Assembly (NCBI RefSeq): GCF_036785885.1
Contig: NC_092322.1
Coordinates: 12,236,466 to 12,300,465 of the forward strand
DNA from: Coffea arabica
Lineage: Eukaryota > Streptophyta > Magnoliopsida > Gentianales > Rubiaceae
Reading direction: 5' to 3'
Length of the DNA stretch: 64,000 nucleotides
Part shown: one piece after another, positions 35,056-47,359 of the stretch
Layout: every line of letters begins with the position of its first letter
Numbering within the stretch: the stretch's first letter is position 1
Made by a program: the position numbers and the translations under genes
Notes under the pieces: generated by a model
Told to the model about the DNA's origin: nothing
Seen by the model: the letters and a program-made list of their open reading frames with translations, nothing else
The model's database searches: none

Positions 35056-35815
35056 TTGTCTTTAACATATCTGACGCTCGACCCAGGAGGTCGGCGTGAC
35101 TGCCTTTGAAGTTTGGTGCTCGACCCAGGAGGTCGGCATGATTGTCTTTAACATATCTGACGCTCGACCCAGGAGGTCGGCGTGACTGCCTTTGAAGTTT
35201 GGTGCTCGACCCAGGAGGTCGGCATAATTGTCTTTAACATATCTGACGCTCGACCCCGGAGGTCGGCATGACCGTCTTGAAGGTACGATGCTCGACCCCA
35301 AGAGTTCGGCACGCCGTGACTTACTTTGAGGTAGCTTGTCAAAACCAGGGAGCACGCTGGCTCGGCCCAGGAGGTCGGCACGATTGCCCTGAGAGTGTAA
35401 TGCTCGACCCAGGAGGTCGGCATGACTGCCTGGAAAATGTGATGCTCGACCCCAAGAGGTCGGCACGTCTGCTAAAATCAGGGAGTTCAATGCTCGACCC
35501 AGGAGGTCGGCATAACTGCCTTGGAAATGTGATGCTCGACTCCAAGAGGTTGGCATATCCGCTAAAATCAAAGTTCGACGCTCGACCCGGGAGGTCGACG
35601 TGACTGCCTTCAAAGTATGATGTTCGGCCACAAGAGGTCGGCACGGCTTGAAATTTTGAAGTCGGAAAGTACAATGTTCGGCCCCAATCTTTAAAAGTTG
35701 GGGGCTTAAACCATGTCAGTGGCAATTTGATGTTCGGTCCCATGAGGTCGGCACGCATTGATCAAGTTTGTCGAAACTTGGGAGTTTGACGCTCGACCCA
35801 GGAGATCGGCGCGGT
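35045..35815 (+). repeat. Tandem repeat block in element 2 (42/44-bp units, 86-bp dimer)
   Basis: Units start with GGTCGGC at 35045, 35089, 35131, 35175 and 35217, alternating 44 and 42 bp. The two unit types have different middles (ATTGTCTTTAACATATCTGA and ACTGCCTTTGAAGTTTGGTG), giving a dimeric 86-bp period. Further copies to about 35815 are more diverged but keep CTCGACCCAGGAGGTCGGC. Repeats in this 3' position are a known source of satellite DNA in Tat-lineage elements. Confidence 0.9.
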
Positions 35816-35936
35816 TTTCTCAGTGACAGCACTTCACCAGAGGTGACTGGGGCAGAGCAGTGCGCGACGCTGGTCTCCCACGTGGCAGAGTATAGATTAG
35901 GTCTGCCTGGAAGCCTTACCTAATCTAGGGGGTTAG

Positions 35937-36408
35937 TGCAGAGGCCCCGTACTGGGGCTAGACACGTGGCAGCCCAGATATAGCCGAGTTGGGCTCCGGC
36001 CCCAGGCTCCTGGCGACCGCCCTGGGCCGCCCCCCCCGCTAGGGCTCCAGGGGGATCAGGAGACCGTCCCGCAGAGGTCGGAGGAGATCCCGCTCGGCGC
36101 TGGATTGAGATTATATCAGGAAGGTCCTGGAACGTACGGAGGTCGGACGCTGGCCCAGGTATAGATAGTGCTACACACCCATTGCCCAAGGTACGCTCAC
36201 TATTGGCAATTTACCCGAGACTATCACTACTTTCCGTGAACCTTACTCACCGGAAAATTAACTTGGCTGTTGGAGCGCCCTCGGGGACAACCCTCGGGCC
36301 CCCTCTGTCAGCTCACCCTTTCTGTTTTGCAGGCTTAGGATCAACTCTTCCATCAGCACACCGAGCTGATCAGGTCAGCTCTCCCCGGGAAAGTTTCGTG
36401 CTTCTTCA
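35937..36408 (+). repeat. 3' LTR of element 2
   Basis: 472 bp, the partner of 30172-30643. Preceded by AGGGGGTTAG, the likely polypurine tract. Confidence 0.92.
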
Positions 36409-36413
36409 GTCCC
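36409..36413. repeat. Target site duplication GTCCC (right) of LTR element 2
   Basis: Exact copy of 30167-30171. Confidence 0.88.
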
Positions 36414-36790
36414 CAAACACCTTGGCCGCCTACTCTACTTAGGACCAACAGTGACATGACTATCAGCCACCCTACTATCTGACATGACTATCAGCCACCC
36501 TACTATTTAGGCCTGCATCCGATACCGCAGTCATAAACTGTCTCTTAGTAGCTGTTAGGGAGTAGACCTCCTTATCTCCCTCATAGCTTCCTCAACTATA
36601 TATACGTTTTCACTATTTACAAAAGAGGTACGCAACCAACCATTCAACTAGTAAATACTTAATACTTTCAATCAATAACTAATTTAAGTATCGGAGTGGA
36701 ACTGGGGAATAAAACCCCGCAAGGCTTATGTCGGTCAAGCTAGAGATCGCATCGTCAATTATCAACTATTAGAACCAAAAAAGAGAAGGG
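36414..36790 (+). repeat. Likely older Ty3/gypsy LTR remnant, right part
   Basis: It contains a TATA-like CTATATATACG (about 36595-36605) and ATTTAAGTATCGGAGTGGA near 36683, which resembles the conserved motif of Tat-type LTRs (compare CTTGGCCGTCGGAGCG in element 2). A 27-bp direct duplication (TGACATGACTATCAGCCACC...) lies at about 36453-36507. It continues the segment left of element 2, so element 2 appears nested in it. Ends and duplication were not found. Confidence 0.42.
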
Positions 36791-37072
36791 GAAAAAGATA
36801 ACCAATATAAGGGGTTCTACTTTTGTCCCCCAAGGTCTAAGAAGGGGTAAAATGATAATAATGAAATCAGAGAGGGCATAGGTGAGACAAGAGTAAAAAT
36901 ATAAGGGCTTAATTTTTATCTATAAAACTCAGAAAGTCACAAAAGTTTCCCTGTTCAAATTCCAGTTAACAAACAGTCATTTCCTCCCCACTTCACAGGC
37001 CACGACAGGTCGTTTTGTTTAGCTTAACCGGCCAAGCAATTCTTCTCAACTTCAATTTGAGTTTCAATCAGA

Positions 37073-40000
37073 ATGGGAAACAATAAGCAGAGACGGTTCA
37101 AGACCCATCACCACTCTCATCGGGGTGGAGCTGCTGGTGCCCAGTCCAGTCGAACCCATCAGCCACTTCACCCAACTTGGTACAAACATACAATCAAGGC
37201 TCTTTCTTGTTTTATGTCTTTTTCTGATATAAACTGCTAAATTTTTTCTTTTTAATGTTGTTTTAATTGCCTAGGAATGATGAGTCTTTACCGATTGACC
37301 CAGGTATGGATTTGATCTGATGTCTTCGTTCTGTCTCTAGTTTTGGTTATCCGTGTTTTACCTGCAAGGGAGAATTATGCAAACAAGGTGTTTGATTTTA
37401 TTATTCTGCGGAAGTTTAATGTGTTACTCGTCTACTTAATGCATTGTTTGCCATTTTATATCCTTGTTCGGTTGTGATAATAAAGAAGGGAATGCTGATG
37501 AAGCAGCAGTGCCAGCAGGTCCTACAATTCAGCTTGCTATGTGGGTATGCACTGAAAGTTGCAGTACTTTGAATAAAATGCTTTCTTTCTGTAGTTGCGT
37601 TTATTTTGTATTATTGACAAAATAAAAGAAAAAAAGAATTGTTAACGGGGGGATGGTCTTTTATTAAGTTGGGGACAACATTTTTGGAAATTGTAACCTT
37701 GAAGTTTTATGGATTGTCAAACAAAATTTTACCCGTTCCAGATTTAGACTGTGAAAGAGTGTGCTTCAGGGAGTCATAGTTGTATTCAGATGGTGATTTT
37801 TTGGACTATAAGAAATTCGTCAGTCTTGGAATAAAGTTGCTACTATTTTGAAAAAAAAGCAAATTTTATCGAATTTAGTATTTCTAGCTGAATGTATACT
37901 GCTTCACTTTGTTTCTTCCAGGATTTTGGCCAGTGTGATGCGAAAAGGTGTACGGGGCGCAAGCTTGCAAGATTTGGTTTGTTGAAAGAAAGTATCAGTC
38001 TGTTCTGAATATTTGTAGGAAATGTTGTTTTTTGGTTGACCGTTGATACACTAATATTCTTGTATAACAAGTTACAGAGTTTTTGTTCCTTTTTTTGGTG
38101 GTTGTGGGAATGATGCCAATGTAAAATCTTCTGATTAGTTGACTGCCAATGTTTTGCAGGAGTTGCGTGTCGGTAGTGGTTTTGGCGGCATTGTCTTGAG
38201 GTATTTACCATGGTGTAGTCTTATTAAACGTGTTGTATTCTTTAATCTGGTTATGAATGAATATGGAATCTGAGTTATGGCTAAAACTTTTATAAGAAGG
38301 AAGAAAGGAATATTTTCCTCATTATATATCGCCTACTTTCTGCACTTTCTTGTCCCTGAACTTAACTTGAGGCACAAGGAACCTCTCTATGTCATGAATC
38401 CTGTTCTTAGGAGTGAGCAGCAATATCCTATATGTTAAAGCCATCATATCCTTTTATTTTAGTGAAATGAGCAAGCTTTTTGTGAAAGTAAGCCTCATAT
38501 TGTTTATGGTGTTGAGGACATAAAACTGTGTGGCTACCTCTAAGTGCTTGCACATGGAGGCCCATTGCTCTCAGTCATATTGGCAGACAGTATTTAGTTG
38601 ATACTAAATTATCTAATGGCTCAGTCTTGTGTTTGCAAGACTGATCGATTCTCCAATAGAGTTGAGAATTCACGTTCAAAAGGAATGGTTGAAAAATAAA
38701 AATCTAGAAGAACAGTGAAAAGATATTTATGAGCCTTTAGGGAATATGCGTCTCTCATTCGGGCCTGTAATGAAACTTGATGAATTGTTTATCACTAATA
38801 ATTTAACAGAAAATTATCTTTACATACATAATTTGGTAGACTTGCTGATCACCAAAGAATAACGGATCTTTTTTCCAATATGTTTTGTGATCATGACAGA
38901 TCCCAAATGACAAAACAGAAAAAATATGCTTTTTAGTTCCTGCCAAGAAAGCTATTTGGACCTTGAAACTGAATGCAAAAGCAAATGTAACTTTCTCGTT
39001 TAGATAATTAGCATGATCGGATGAAAAAGTTTTGAAACATCTGCAGGCCTACTTTTTCATGTCTTTTGTTTTGTTTTATTATTAACTTATTTTTATCTGT
39101 ATTATGCTATTTATTTTTGGTACCATTCATATGTTTCAGTCCTGCTGGGGTGCAGTGCGTCTCAAGAGAAGATCAACCGTTAATTAATAAGAAAGGATTA
39201 GCTGTTGTTGATTGTTCTTGGGCACGTCTGGATGATGTACCTTTTGCTAAGCTGCGATGTGCTGCTCCTCGCCTTTGTATGTGCCTTATCCATGCACTGA
39301 CAGCATTATGTCTTGTCTTCTGGCAACATCCATTGACATTGTTTCTCAGAAATTTCCTTATTGAGTGCAAAAAGAAGGGAAAAGAAAAGTGTTTTCTTTA
39401 GAAATCATTGAAGTCCTAATCCTCCACAATGTATAAGGTGTTCCACTTTGGTCACAAATTGTTTTGATAGTAATAAAGAGCGTAATTTTTTGGTTTAGAA
39501 TTAATGGTAGTCAGTTGCTATTGTCAGCTATGAGTCTTATTACACGGCATCTTTTGTCATGTACATGAACTAATTCTTGATTCTACACTGTCATACTTTG
39601 TTATGCCAATCTTCACACTTCTCATTATGTTTTGGCAATTGAACACAACATTTGAGTATTGTATCCATGGTAGTGCTTGTAACTTGAGCTCCTATATGTG
39701 TACAATTTTCGAAGGAAATTTCGACCATAGTAATTGAAGAACTGAAATTGTTGGCCTGAGAATACTTTTTTGCTTTGCTATGCACTACCAGATTTAGTTC
39801 ATACTAATATATTTTCTTGGACAGGGGGTCAAATAATAAAGGCTGACACTATTTTTTGTGTACCTGTAGTAAGCTAAAGTTTTAGTGGTCAGCTTTCTCC
39901 CTTGGTTTGGTTTGTTAGGAACTAGTAAAAGAGCAGACTAACTGCTAGTAGAGTAGTAGTTGGGCTCACATTGAGGTTTCAAAAGGTTTGATTAGCCTTA

Positions 40001-42165
40001 ATCCTGATTGTAGGTGATCAATAGTCTTCTTGAACGTCATGTCAGACTTTCCTAAGGGGTGTAGGTGGAATTTTGTTGAATATACCAATTACATAAACTT
40101 TAAGCGATATACATATAATGATTCCTTTTTGATTTGTATTCATATGGTCATCTTTGTTTCTTTCATTTCCCACATCTTTTCTCTTAAATTGAGTATTTGT
40201 CTGTCATGCAGTGCCATGGTTGGTAGCAGCAAATCCTGTCAACTATGGTCGTCCATGTGAGCTATCTTGTGTTGAAGCACTTGCTGCAGCTTTAATCATA
40301 TGGTAGTGGACATAATCATTTGTGGCTTGTTATGCTAATGCTTAGTAGTACCTCATCTTCCTGTAGGTGGTGTTCCACACTAGTCAAGTTTATAGTGTTT
40401 CACTGATCTATGTGAAATAATCCAATGGCTGTGCAGTAGCAGATTGTAGAAGTGTTGAAAATCAAATTCAGACGGATTATATGAGCTACACTCACTCAAT
40501 TTTTGTTGTAGTATCATAGTATTGCTCGTCCTAATTATTGGCAGACAATCTTTAACAGAAGAAAGAGAAGCAGCCTTACCATGTTTCCGTGTTCAGTCTT
40601 CATATTAGTTAAGGAACCAACTTGTTCATTGAACCCATTTTGTTCTTGTATGCTGTTATTGTTGAGAAATTTTTCGAATGCTTTTGTATGCATCAGTAGT
40701 TTTTGGCGTATTATGGTGAAATCGCCTATTCAATCCTGTACAGAAAGGAAATCCTAAAGTTCCTGTAGTTTGATATTCTAAGCATATGTTCGTATATTTC
40801 TGTTCTTTCATCTTTTGAGATAATATGGACCCAATGAGACATTGTCCATCCGCTGGTAAATGAAAATTTGCTCATGTCAAGCCACAGTTTGCTAATCTTG
40901 ACTGATTATCCTATTGTGGAACACTCATTGGAAGTCTTGATGGCTTCTGAGACATTCGATTGAGCACCTGTTTCATTCTTTTCCTTTTAAGTTCTTATTT
41001 ATCCTTTTGATTTTTGTCTGGTGCTCTATTTCATGGATGTTGATGTCATAAATTTCTTTATCTGGTTGAACAGTGGTGAAGAGGAAACTGCAAATATATT
41101 GTTAGGCAAGTTCAAATGGGGTCACGCTTTCTTGTCCGTCAACAGGTACCTTGTACTTATAATCGAAATATCTCCTCATTGATTTCAGTTCTTTCATACT
41201 CTCTTTTTGGTTTTCATTCCTTTCAGCTTAAATGGTTTTGCAATTGCCTATTAGGTGCATGTTTTTGTGTTGAGATACGGTTCTTGGGGATTCTGGATGA
41301 GTTGAACAAGCAAAGATTGAACTCTAATAGTCTCTGGATCTCTTTTATTCTTTAGAAGTACCCTCCTAAACCTTTGGAACATTTATCTGACACCGTTGAA
41401 TATTAATAGTCCTCTTCTATTTTGGTACACTGCAGTAGAACCCACTTTCCAGAACATCATTGTTATAGAGCAAACAAAAACCATTGCAGGAGAGTTGACT
41501 ATGTAATTGAATTGGAGGCTCTTTGTGCCTTTTCTGAGTAAATGATTGTTTCTGCTATTAGTGTATGGTTTAGACATCCAATCTTTAGTAGAAGACAAGT
41601 GATTACTACGAGTCTGTTTACCTTGTTATGTGTTAATAACTCTTGATAATTTTTCTAGCTGTTGCCTAGTTTGACAATGTCCCAAACTCAATATTTGCAG
41701 AGAGCTTCTGAAGTCATACTCGGAATGTAAAAATAGTGCGGATATCATTTCAGTCCAAAATGATTGGCTGTCCCAGCAAAGCTCGCATATTACTAGGACT
41801 TCCACAAATGCTCAAGGTAGATCTTCTTCTATTAAAAGACGATGATGCTAATGTCACCATGTCATAACTCTTGTTTATCTGTTCAACCTTGTGCTATGCA
41901 CTTGGATAGCAGTCATGACTTGTAGACGCGCAAGAATGTAGATGGTATTCACACACTCTTCTCACAAAGAGCAAATCTCAATCAGCTTTACATCTTCTTA
42001 CTAGCTTGAGATATTATATCACATTCTGCTGTTTCAGGGGAAAAAGTTGAACCTTCTGGAGAGGATGAGGGTTCATCTAATGATTCTGATGATGGGCTTC
42101 CACCACTTGAACGAAATATGAATCATTTGTACTTGGATAATAGTGATAAAGAAGAAAGTGAGTAA
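37073..42165 (+). CDS. TSR3: TSR3 homologue, 18S rRNA aminocarboxypropyltransferase
   Basis: Ten exons: 37073-37179, 37275-37303, 37489-37544, 37922-37987 (end uncertain), 38160-38200, 39140-39276, 40212-40302, 41074-41145, 41701-41816 and 42038-42165, about 280 residues. Family blocks are [75 protein letters not shown] and [13 protein letters not shown]. In yeast and human, TSR3 transfers the aminocarboxypropyl group of S-adenosylmethionine to a hypermodified pseudouridine of 18S rRNA late in cytoplasmic 40S maturation; the same role is inferred here. The N-terminus is basic ([19 protein letters not shown]) and the tail acidic. All introns except the fourth have clear GT-AG borders in phase. 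After GLLK the sequence reads GAAAGTATC, and the only GT there is four bases out of phase with the next exon, so either a non-canonical donor is used or the frame is damaged. Confidence 0.92.
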
Positions 42166-43349
42166 CCAGGAGACTGCTTTCCTTTTCTTTCTTTGATAAG
42201 GGACATAGAGAACTTTGAGCATGTGATGCATTCAGGAATCAAAGAGCTTGCAGCTGTATTTTGTCATCCTGCAGCAGTACTGAACAAGTAGAAAATCTTT
42301 CATGTCATGCAAGTTAAGATTTTACATGCTTTCTGGGTTTTTTACCCCTTGTAACATTCTGGTTTAGCGTGTTTTTAGGAAGATTGTTCTATTTCAATTT
42401 TGCAGGCACTCTTTCACATCCTCTTTTATGTTAATGTAAATTACACAGCCTCATACTAGAATAGTATTATATTATCCAACCTGTATCTTTTAAGGTGACA
42501 AAATCGGCCTTAAGGTCATTCATTCATATTAATAAACTCCTCTCCTCCTTTTCAAATTTACGTTTTTATCCTTCAAACTTGTTAGATGCGTAAATTATTT
42601 GAGTCATATTCAACAATCACATCAAATTACAAGTAAATAAAACCTTAGGTTTCTAGAAATTGTATCATCAACACAAGACATTCATCTCCGAGTATTCCAT
42701 AGATTCAAGAACCACTCTAGATGTATCTCTCACTGTATTAAATTAAATTATAAAAAAAATCTTTTCAAGTTGAGAAAAATTAAATAACTCTTAATGAAAT
42801 GGTTCTCGTATTTTAACTTCTATACCCAAATCCTAAAAGTCCTATGCTTTCACAACAAGTAAAGAATAAAAATGCAATTCATGTAGTAAAATTTACTTGA
42901 ACATTAGCCTCAACTCAAAGATTCCACCAATCAAAATTCTTTTTAGGGTCAATCAAGTTTCATCAAAAAGGCCAAAAAAAAAAAAGGACAGAGAAATTCA
43001 TCAAGGGTATCCAGGTAATTCCACAAATTCCCACTCAATACATTAGTCCTCTTGACTTCCACGTAGAGCCAACAATCCAAGCTTATTGATCATTAAGACA
43101 TCTCTAAATCTTGATGGAAGTGGGAGGTCAAGGGTTCGATCTTAACCTCCCACCAGCCACTATTTGTCGCTTCCCTCTCCCTCTCCGCTAAAATAGTTTA
43201 TAGAAATGTTATCGTTGTTGGTAAAAAAAAAGTAGAAGGCTAGTATAAATGTGACGCAAACACATAGTCACACACTAAAACTGGAACCCAAGGGCATTCA
43301 GGTAATTCCACAAATTCCCATTCCATGCCCCTCAGTCCTCATGACTTCC
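42166..43349. other. Intergenic region between TSR3 and the Acinus gene
   Basis: The TSR3 3' end lies at the left. The centre is AT-rich. The right part (43006-43462) is an imperfect tandem duplication with a SINE-like insert, described separately. Confidence 0.5.
43090..43228 (+). repeat. Possible decayed SINE
   Basis: GGGTTCGATCTTAACCTCCC near 43133 resembles the B box of tRNA-derived SINEs, and an A-run (about 43221-43229) could be the tail. It fills most of the extra length of copy 1 of the promoter duplication. The A box and the target duplication are not clear. Confidence 0.3.
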
Positions 43350-43358
43350 TATATAAAA
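43350..43358 (+). promoter_or_regulatory. Candidate TATA box of the Acinus gene
   Basis: TATATAAAA precedes a pyrimidine-rich stretch (CTCTTCTCTCCTCACTTCC) suited to transcription start about 30 bp downstream. A (TTC)n run (43547-43574) and possibly a leader intron (donor about 43737, acceptor about 44602) lie before the start codon at 44642. Confidence 0.5.
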
Positions 43359-44641
43359 TAGCCCTCTTCTCTCCTCACTTCCCTGTCTTCATCCGTCGCC
43401 ACGAGGGCAGCTAGTATATAATGTGACGCAAACACACAGTCACACAGTAAAGCTCGAACCCCCCACCGAACGAAAACCCTAAAAACTCCCAATCCCTTTT
43501 TTCAGCGCAATCCCAAAAATTCCCGCATAAAATCCTCGTTGCCTTGTTCTTCTTCTTCTTCTTCTTCTTCTTCTTTCGATTGCTCTGTTTCTTTTTTCTG
43601 TTTATTTCCATTTGTCTTTTCTATTTTTCGTGTTTTGATTCTTCGTCTGATGCTTATTTTTGTGTGTTGTGATTGAACCTAGGGTTTTCCTTATATTCAC
43701 ATATACATTCAAGCCTCCGAATTTCGAGTTATCTCTGTAAGCTTTTGTTTCGCATTATTCATTTCCGTTCATGCACGTATTTTTTCGTTCTTTTTTTTCT
43801 TTCGATTGTTGCTTTTATGCTGACAATTGATGGTTTAGTTGTTGACTAAAGATTAAATCATGTCTCAGCAAATTAATAGTTCGTTGAAGTTGTAATTTTT
43901 ATTTTATCATTCTTGGGTCTTCTTATGTGGTATATGATTTTTTTTTGTCCTTTAATGGTACAGATTTAGAGGATTGTAGGATTGTAAGTGTAAGGTAAAT
44001 TGTGGGATGATAATGGCTTTTATTTTTACTGATTATTGCATTAGAAGTTAGCCATTGGACTCCAATTTGGTTGCTGGTTCTTGGGGAATACAAGGAAAAT
44101 GCATGCTTTATTCAAGTTAGCTCTTGTACCGACTCGAATTATTTTGACTTAATGACATAGTGGTTAAACCGTTTCTGTTTTCCATGTAAACCAAGTTCTA
44201 AGCGATGATATGCTTGGATTTTGTCATTGACTTCGTATTACTTTCCAGTTTTGGTTCTGAAACGAACTTTGAAAGATGGGTTTAGATTTAGAGCAGCTAG
44301 TGACATAGTATCTGCTGGCTTTCAAGGTTTGGAATATGTGTGCAAATTGGGTTCTACTTGAATTTTTACTTTATCCTTTTACATATATTCCATTACTTTT
44401 ACTTTTTATGTTACAAATGAAATATTAAATGGCTAGGTTGTGTTGTCTTCAGGCAATCTACTGCTCCCATGCTCTTTTTTCTTGTTTAGCTTGGGAATAT
44501 TTTTTTTTCCTTTTGACTTCCGTTTGAAAATATCAATAACTTGGTTATCAGTCAATTGTCCCGAGTATCTAACAAGTTTTTTGAATCTAATGCTTTGGTC
44601 AGGGTGAATTTCTGTCTGAGGTATACTTTTGGACTATCAAA

Positions 44642-47328
44642 ATGTCCTCACCCTATCCTGTTCTTGGCAGTCGACCCATTGATCAATGGAAGGTTGCAGA
44701 ACTAAAGGAAGAACTTAAGAGACGTAAATTGATGACGAAGGGTTTGAAAGAGGATTTAATCAAGCGGCTGGATGAAGCAATTCGTGGTGAGCAAGGGAGA
44801 AGTGATCTGAATAATGTCAACGGTCATGATTCTGTTGTTCCTTCTGAGATGCTGACTGGGCATGAAAGTACAGTAGCATATGTTTGTGATAGTGCTCAGA
44901 ACAACATTGGTATTGGTAATACTATGACTCAGGAAATAAATGAAGATTTGCAACCCCAGGTCACCTATGAGCAAGAGAGGAGTAACACGCCTAATTCAAT
45001 TAACCATGGTGTGCCTGTAAATGAAAAAGTCAGTGGCAACATGCTTAATGTTGACATCAATGAGGGCCAAGAGTCAATTGAAGAGAAACTTAGAGAAGAG
45101 GAAGAGGTAGATGATTCTTATTCTGCTGGGTTGGAAGGGAAGCAGACAGATCAAGTTACTGATAAGGAAACCAGTGACTTTTTCACCCAGAATCTGGAGC
45201 CTGTCATAACTCTGGGTGAGGAAGACTTGCAGAAGACCGTAACTCATAATGAGAGTCATGGTTTGCAGGCTCAGCTGGAGAATGACGATTCGAAGCCCTT
45301 ACATGTGGATGCTAAAGACAACGTATATGATACAAATAACCAGGTATCTGAGGTCAAGCCTGTTTTAGGGTTTCAAGTAAAATCTGATTCTATTTCTACT
45401 GAAACTGTCTCAATTATTGAAAACAATGAACTAAAGGATAATATAATTGCTGATGATGTCAAACTAGAAGTAGATGTTAAGCCTGAGATGGTGCAGCCAG
45501 CGTCTAGCAGTGTTGTTCATCAAGGTGGCAAATCACATCCATTGGATGTTGAAGAGCCACATGCTAACAAGGTATCTTTGAAAGAGACAGGTAGTAGTAA
45601 TGTCAAAAATGCAGATGTTATTCCTAAAAATGAGACTGGAGATTTGGGTTTTTCAGAAAAACCAAATGTAGCCAGAAGTTCTGGTGATTACATGGAGGAG
45701 GATGTAAGGGAGAGTAAGCAGATGAATTCTAAGACGGATTCCGTTGAAATAAGGATTGAGGCTGGAAAAGTTGATGGACCAACAACTAAGGATGAAGGTC
45801 TCGTTGATATTGTAAGCGAAGATGCACCAGCTGAGAAGAAGGTTGCTATTGTTGAAGACAAGGGTGTCCCTGCTCCACCATCAGTAAAAAGAAAGTTTAA
45901 TGGTGAGGCTTATATCTCATTGTTCATGATTTCCTGCTTCCCTGTCACTCTTCAAGCTCCTCATGTCATGCATTAGTTGTGGCCTTTTTCTTCTTTTAGG
46001 TGTTTGTTTGCCTTATTTTGAGCTATGTTTTTTGAAAACTCACCTATTTCTGGTCTTAAATGTCCATAATGTAATCTGAAGATCTTCTAGGTCCTGTAAG
46101 TCTTGCCTATTGTCTTTACTTCTGTGGCAAAGTATGTGATTTCCCCTTTATGCAGGGACCAAATCTGTTTGTGTCTCTCTCTCAACTGTTCTTGGTGAAG
46201 GAAATATCTTTTGGCTTTGGAATATTGGATTATTACTATGATTAGCACGAATACAGATGTGTGTCCCTGAAAATTTGGTCTCAGCTAGCATTAATCTAGG
46301 TTTACCCAGCTTGCCATTGAAATTGAGATCAGAAATTATCAGTTTTTTACTAGTATGGTGTGTGTGTGTGTGTGCATATTCTTGTTGGTATGGTATGCTG
46401 CATGCAAGAATATATGCTAATACTTACTGTGCTGTATGGAATCTATTTTACTATATTGTTCATTGTTAGACTGCTGTAGGATATGTTGCATCTTTGCCAG
46501 GGTAATTTAATGCAGTATATCCAGAGACATTTGTTTTTCAGTAAACTGTTTTAGCCTTTCGTCTGCGACATTATACATCTCTAAATACTGAAGTGAATGG
46601 TAAACTATATAATAATGTTATGCCTTATGAAATGGTTGTTTCTTTGGCAATTGTACATAATGATCTGTAATGATCTCTTTTGCAGATCAACAAACAGTTG
46701 GGAACAATGACATTGCAAAAAGGCAGCGTCGATGGAACTCAGAAGGGTTAAAGATCCCTGAGCCACAAAGTACTGATGTTTCTACTACACCAAAGGATAT
46801 ATTTCAACCTGCACTTAGGCGCAGTTTCTCTAGGTCTGATTCAACAGTTGGTGAAGAAATGCCAAAAGAACGTGATGGTGAGTTAATGTTTTATCGTGCT
46901 TCTGGCTGCATTGCACAAAAGTATGAGATGTTGTTGTAGCAGAATATCTGGTTAATGTTCACTCTGAAAAGGATTGGGCAGGCTCAAGAAGTTCACTGAT
47001 CTCTTTAGAACCACTAACCTGTATCGAATACATGATTTTTTGTAATTTCATTTTCTTCCTTTATTTTTTTATATAAAATTTTTCTTAGTAAGTTTCTCTA
47101 GTTTTGCTTAAATTATGTTAAATGGAATTCCATTTCTTTCCAATAAAAGTTGTCTGTTCGTGTGACAGTGCCACCATCACCAAAGCCTCCTACCGATTCT
47201 CTAAGAATTGATCGTTTTCTGCGGCCTTTCACATTGAAAGCTGTCCAAGAACTTCTTGGCAAAACAGGGACTGTCACCAATTTTTGGATGGATCAGATCA
47301 AAACACATTGCTATGTATCTGTGAGTAA

Positions 47329-47359
<31 letters not shown>

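Larger units (their letters stand above)
30172..36408 (+). mobile_element. LTR retrotransposon 2, Ty3/gypsy, Tat lineage (short copy)
   Basis: A 6.2-kb relative of element 1 on the plus strand, with 472-bp LTRs and a GTCCC duplication. Visible parts in order: 5' LTR, TTGGCGCC primer-binding-site-like stretch, gag, protease, reverse transcriptase, RNase H regions, a tandem repeat block, then the 3' LTR. It is about 4 kb shorter than element 1 and is broken, so it could only have moved with help. The LTRs differ at about 15 of 472 positions by eye (near 3%), implying an insertion time close to that of element 1, around a million years by usual plant rates. Confidence 0.93.
43006..43462 (+). repeat. 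Imperfect tandem duplication in the Acinus promoter/leader
   Basis: The block CAGGTAATTCCACAAATTCC occurs at about 43014 and 43299. The block TGTGACGCAAACACA occurs at about 43250 and 43419. The order A-B-A-B indicates one duplication of an A...B unit, with copy 1 at about 43006-43290 and copy 2 at about 43291-43462. Copy 1 is longer and holds the SINE-like sequence. Only copy 2 carries a TATA box. Confidence 0.75.

Noticed and set aside
43465-43480. Telomere-like AAACCCTAAA
   Set aside because: A single short copy in a leader region, common in plant 5' leaders as a telo-box; no array.
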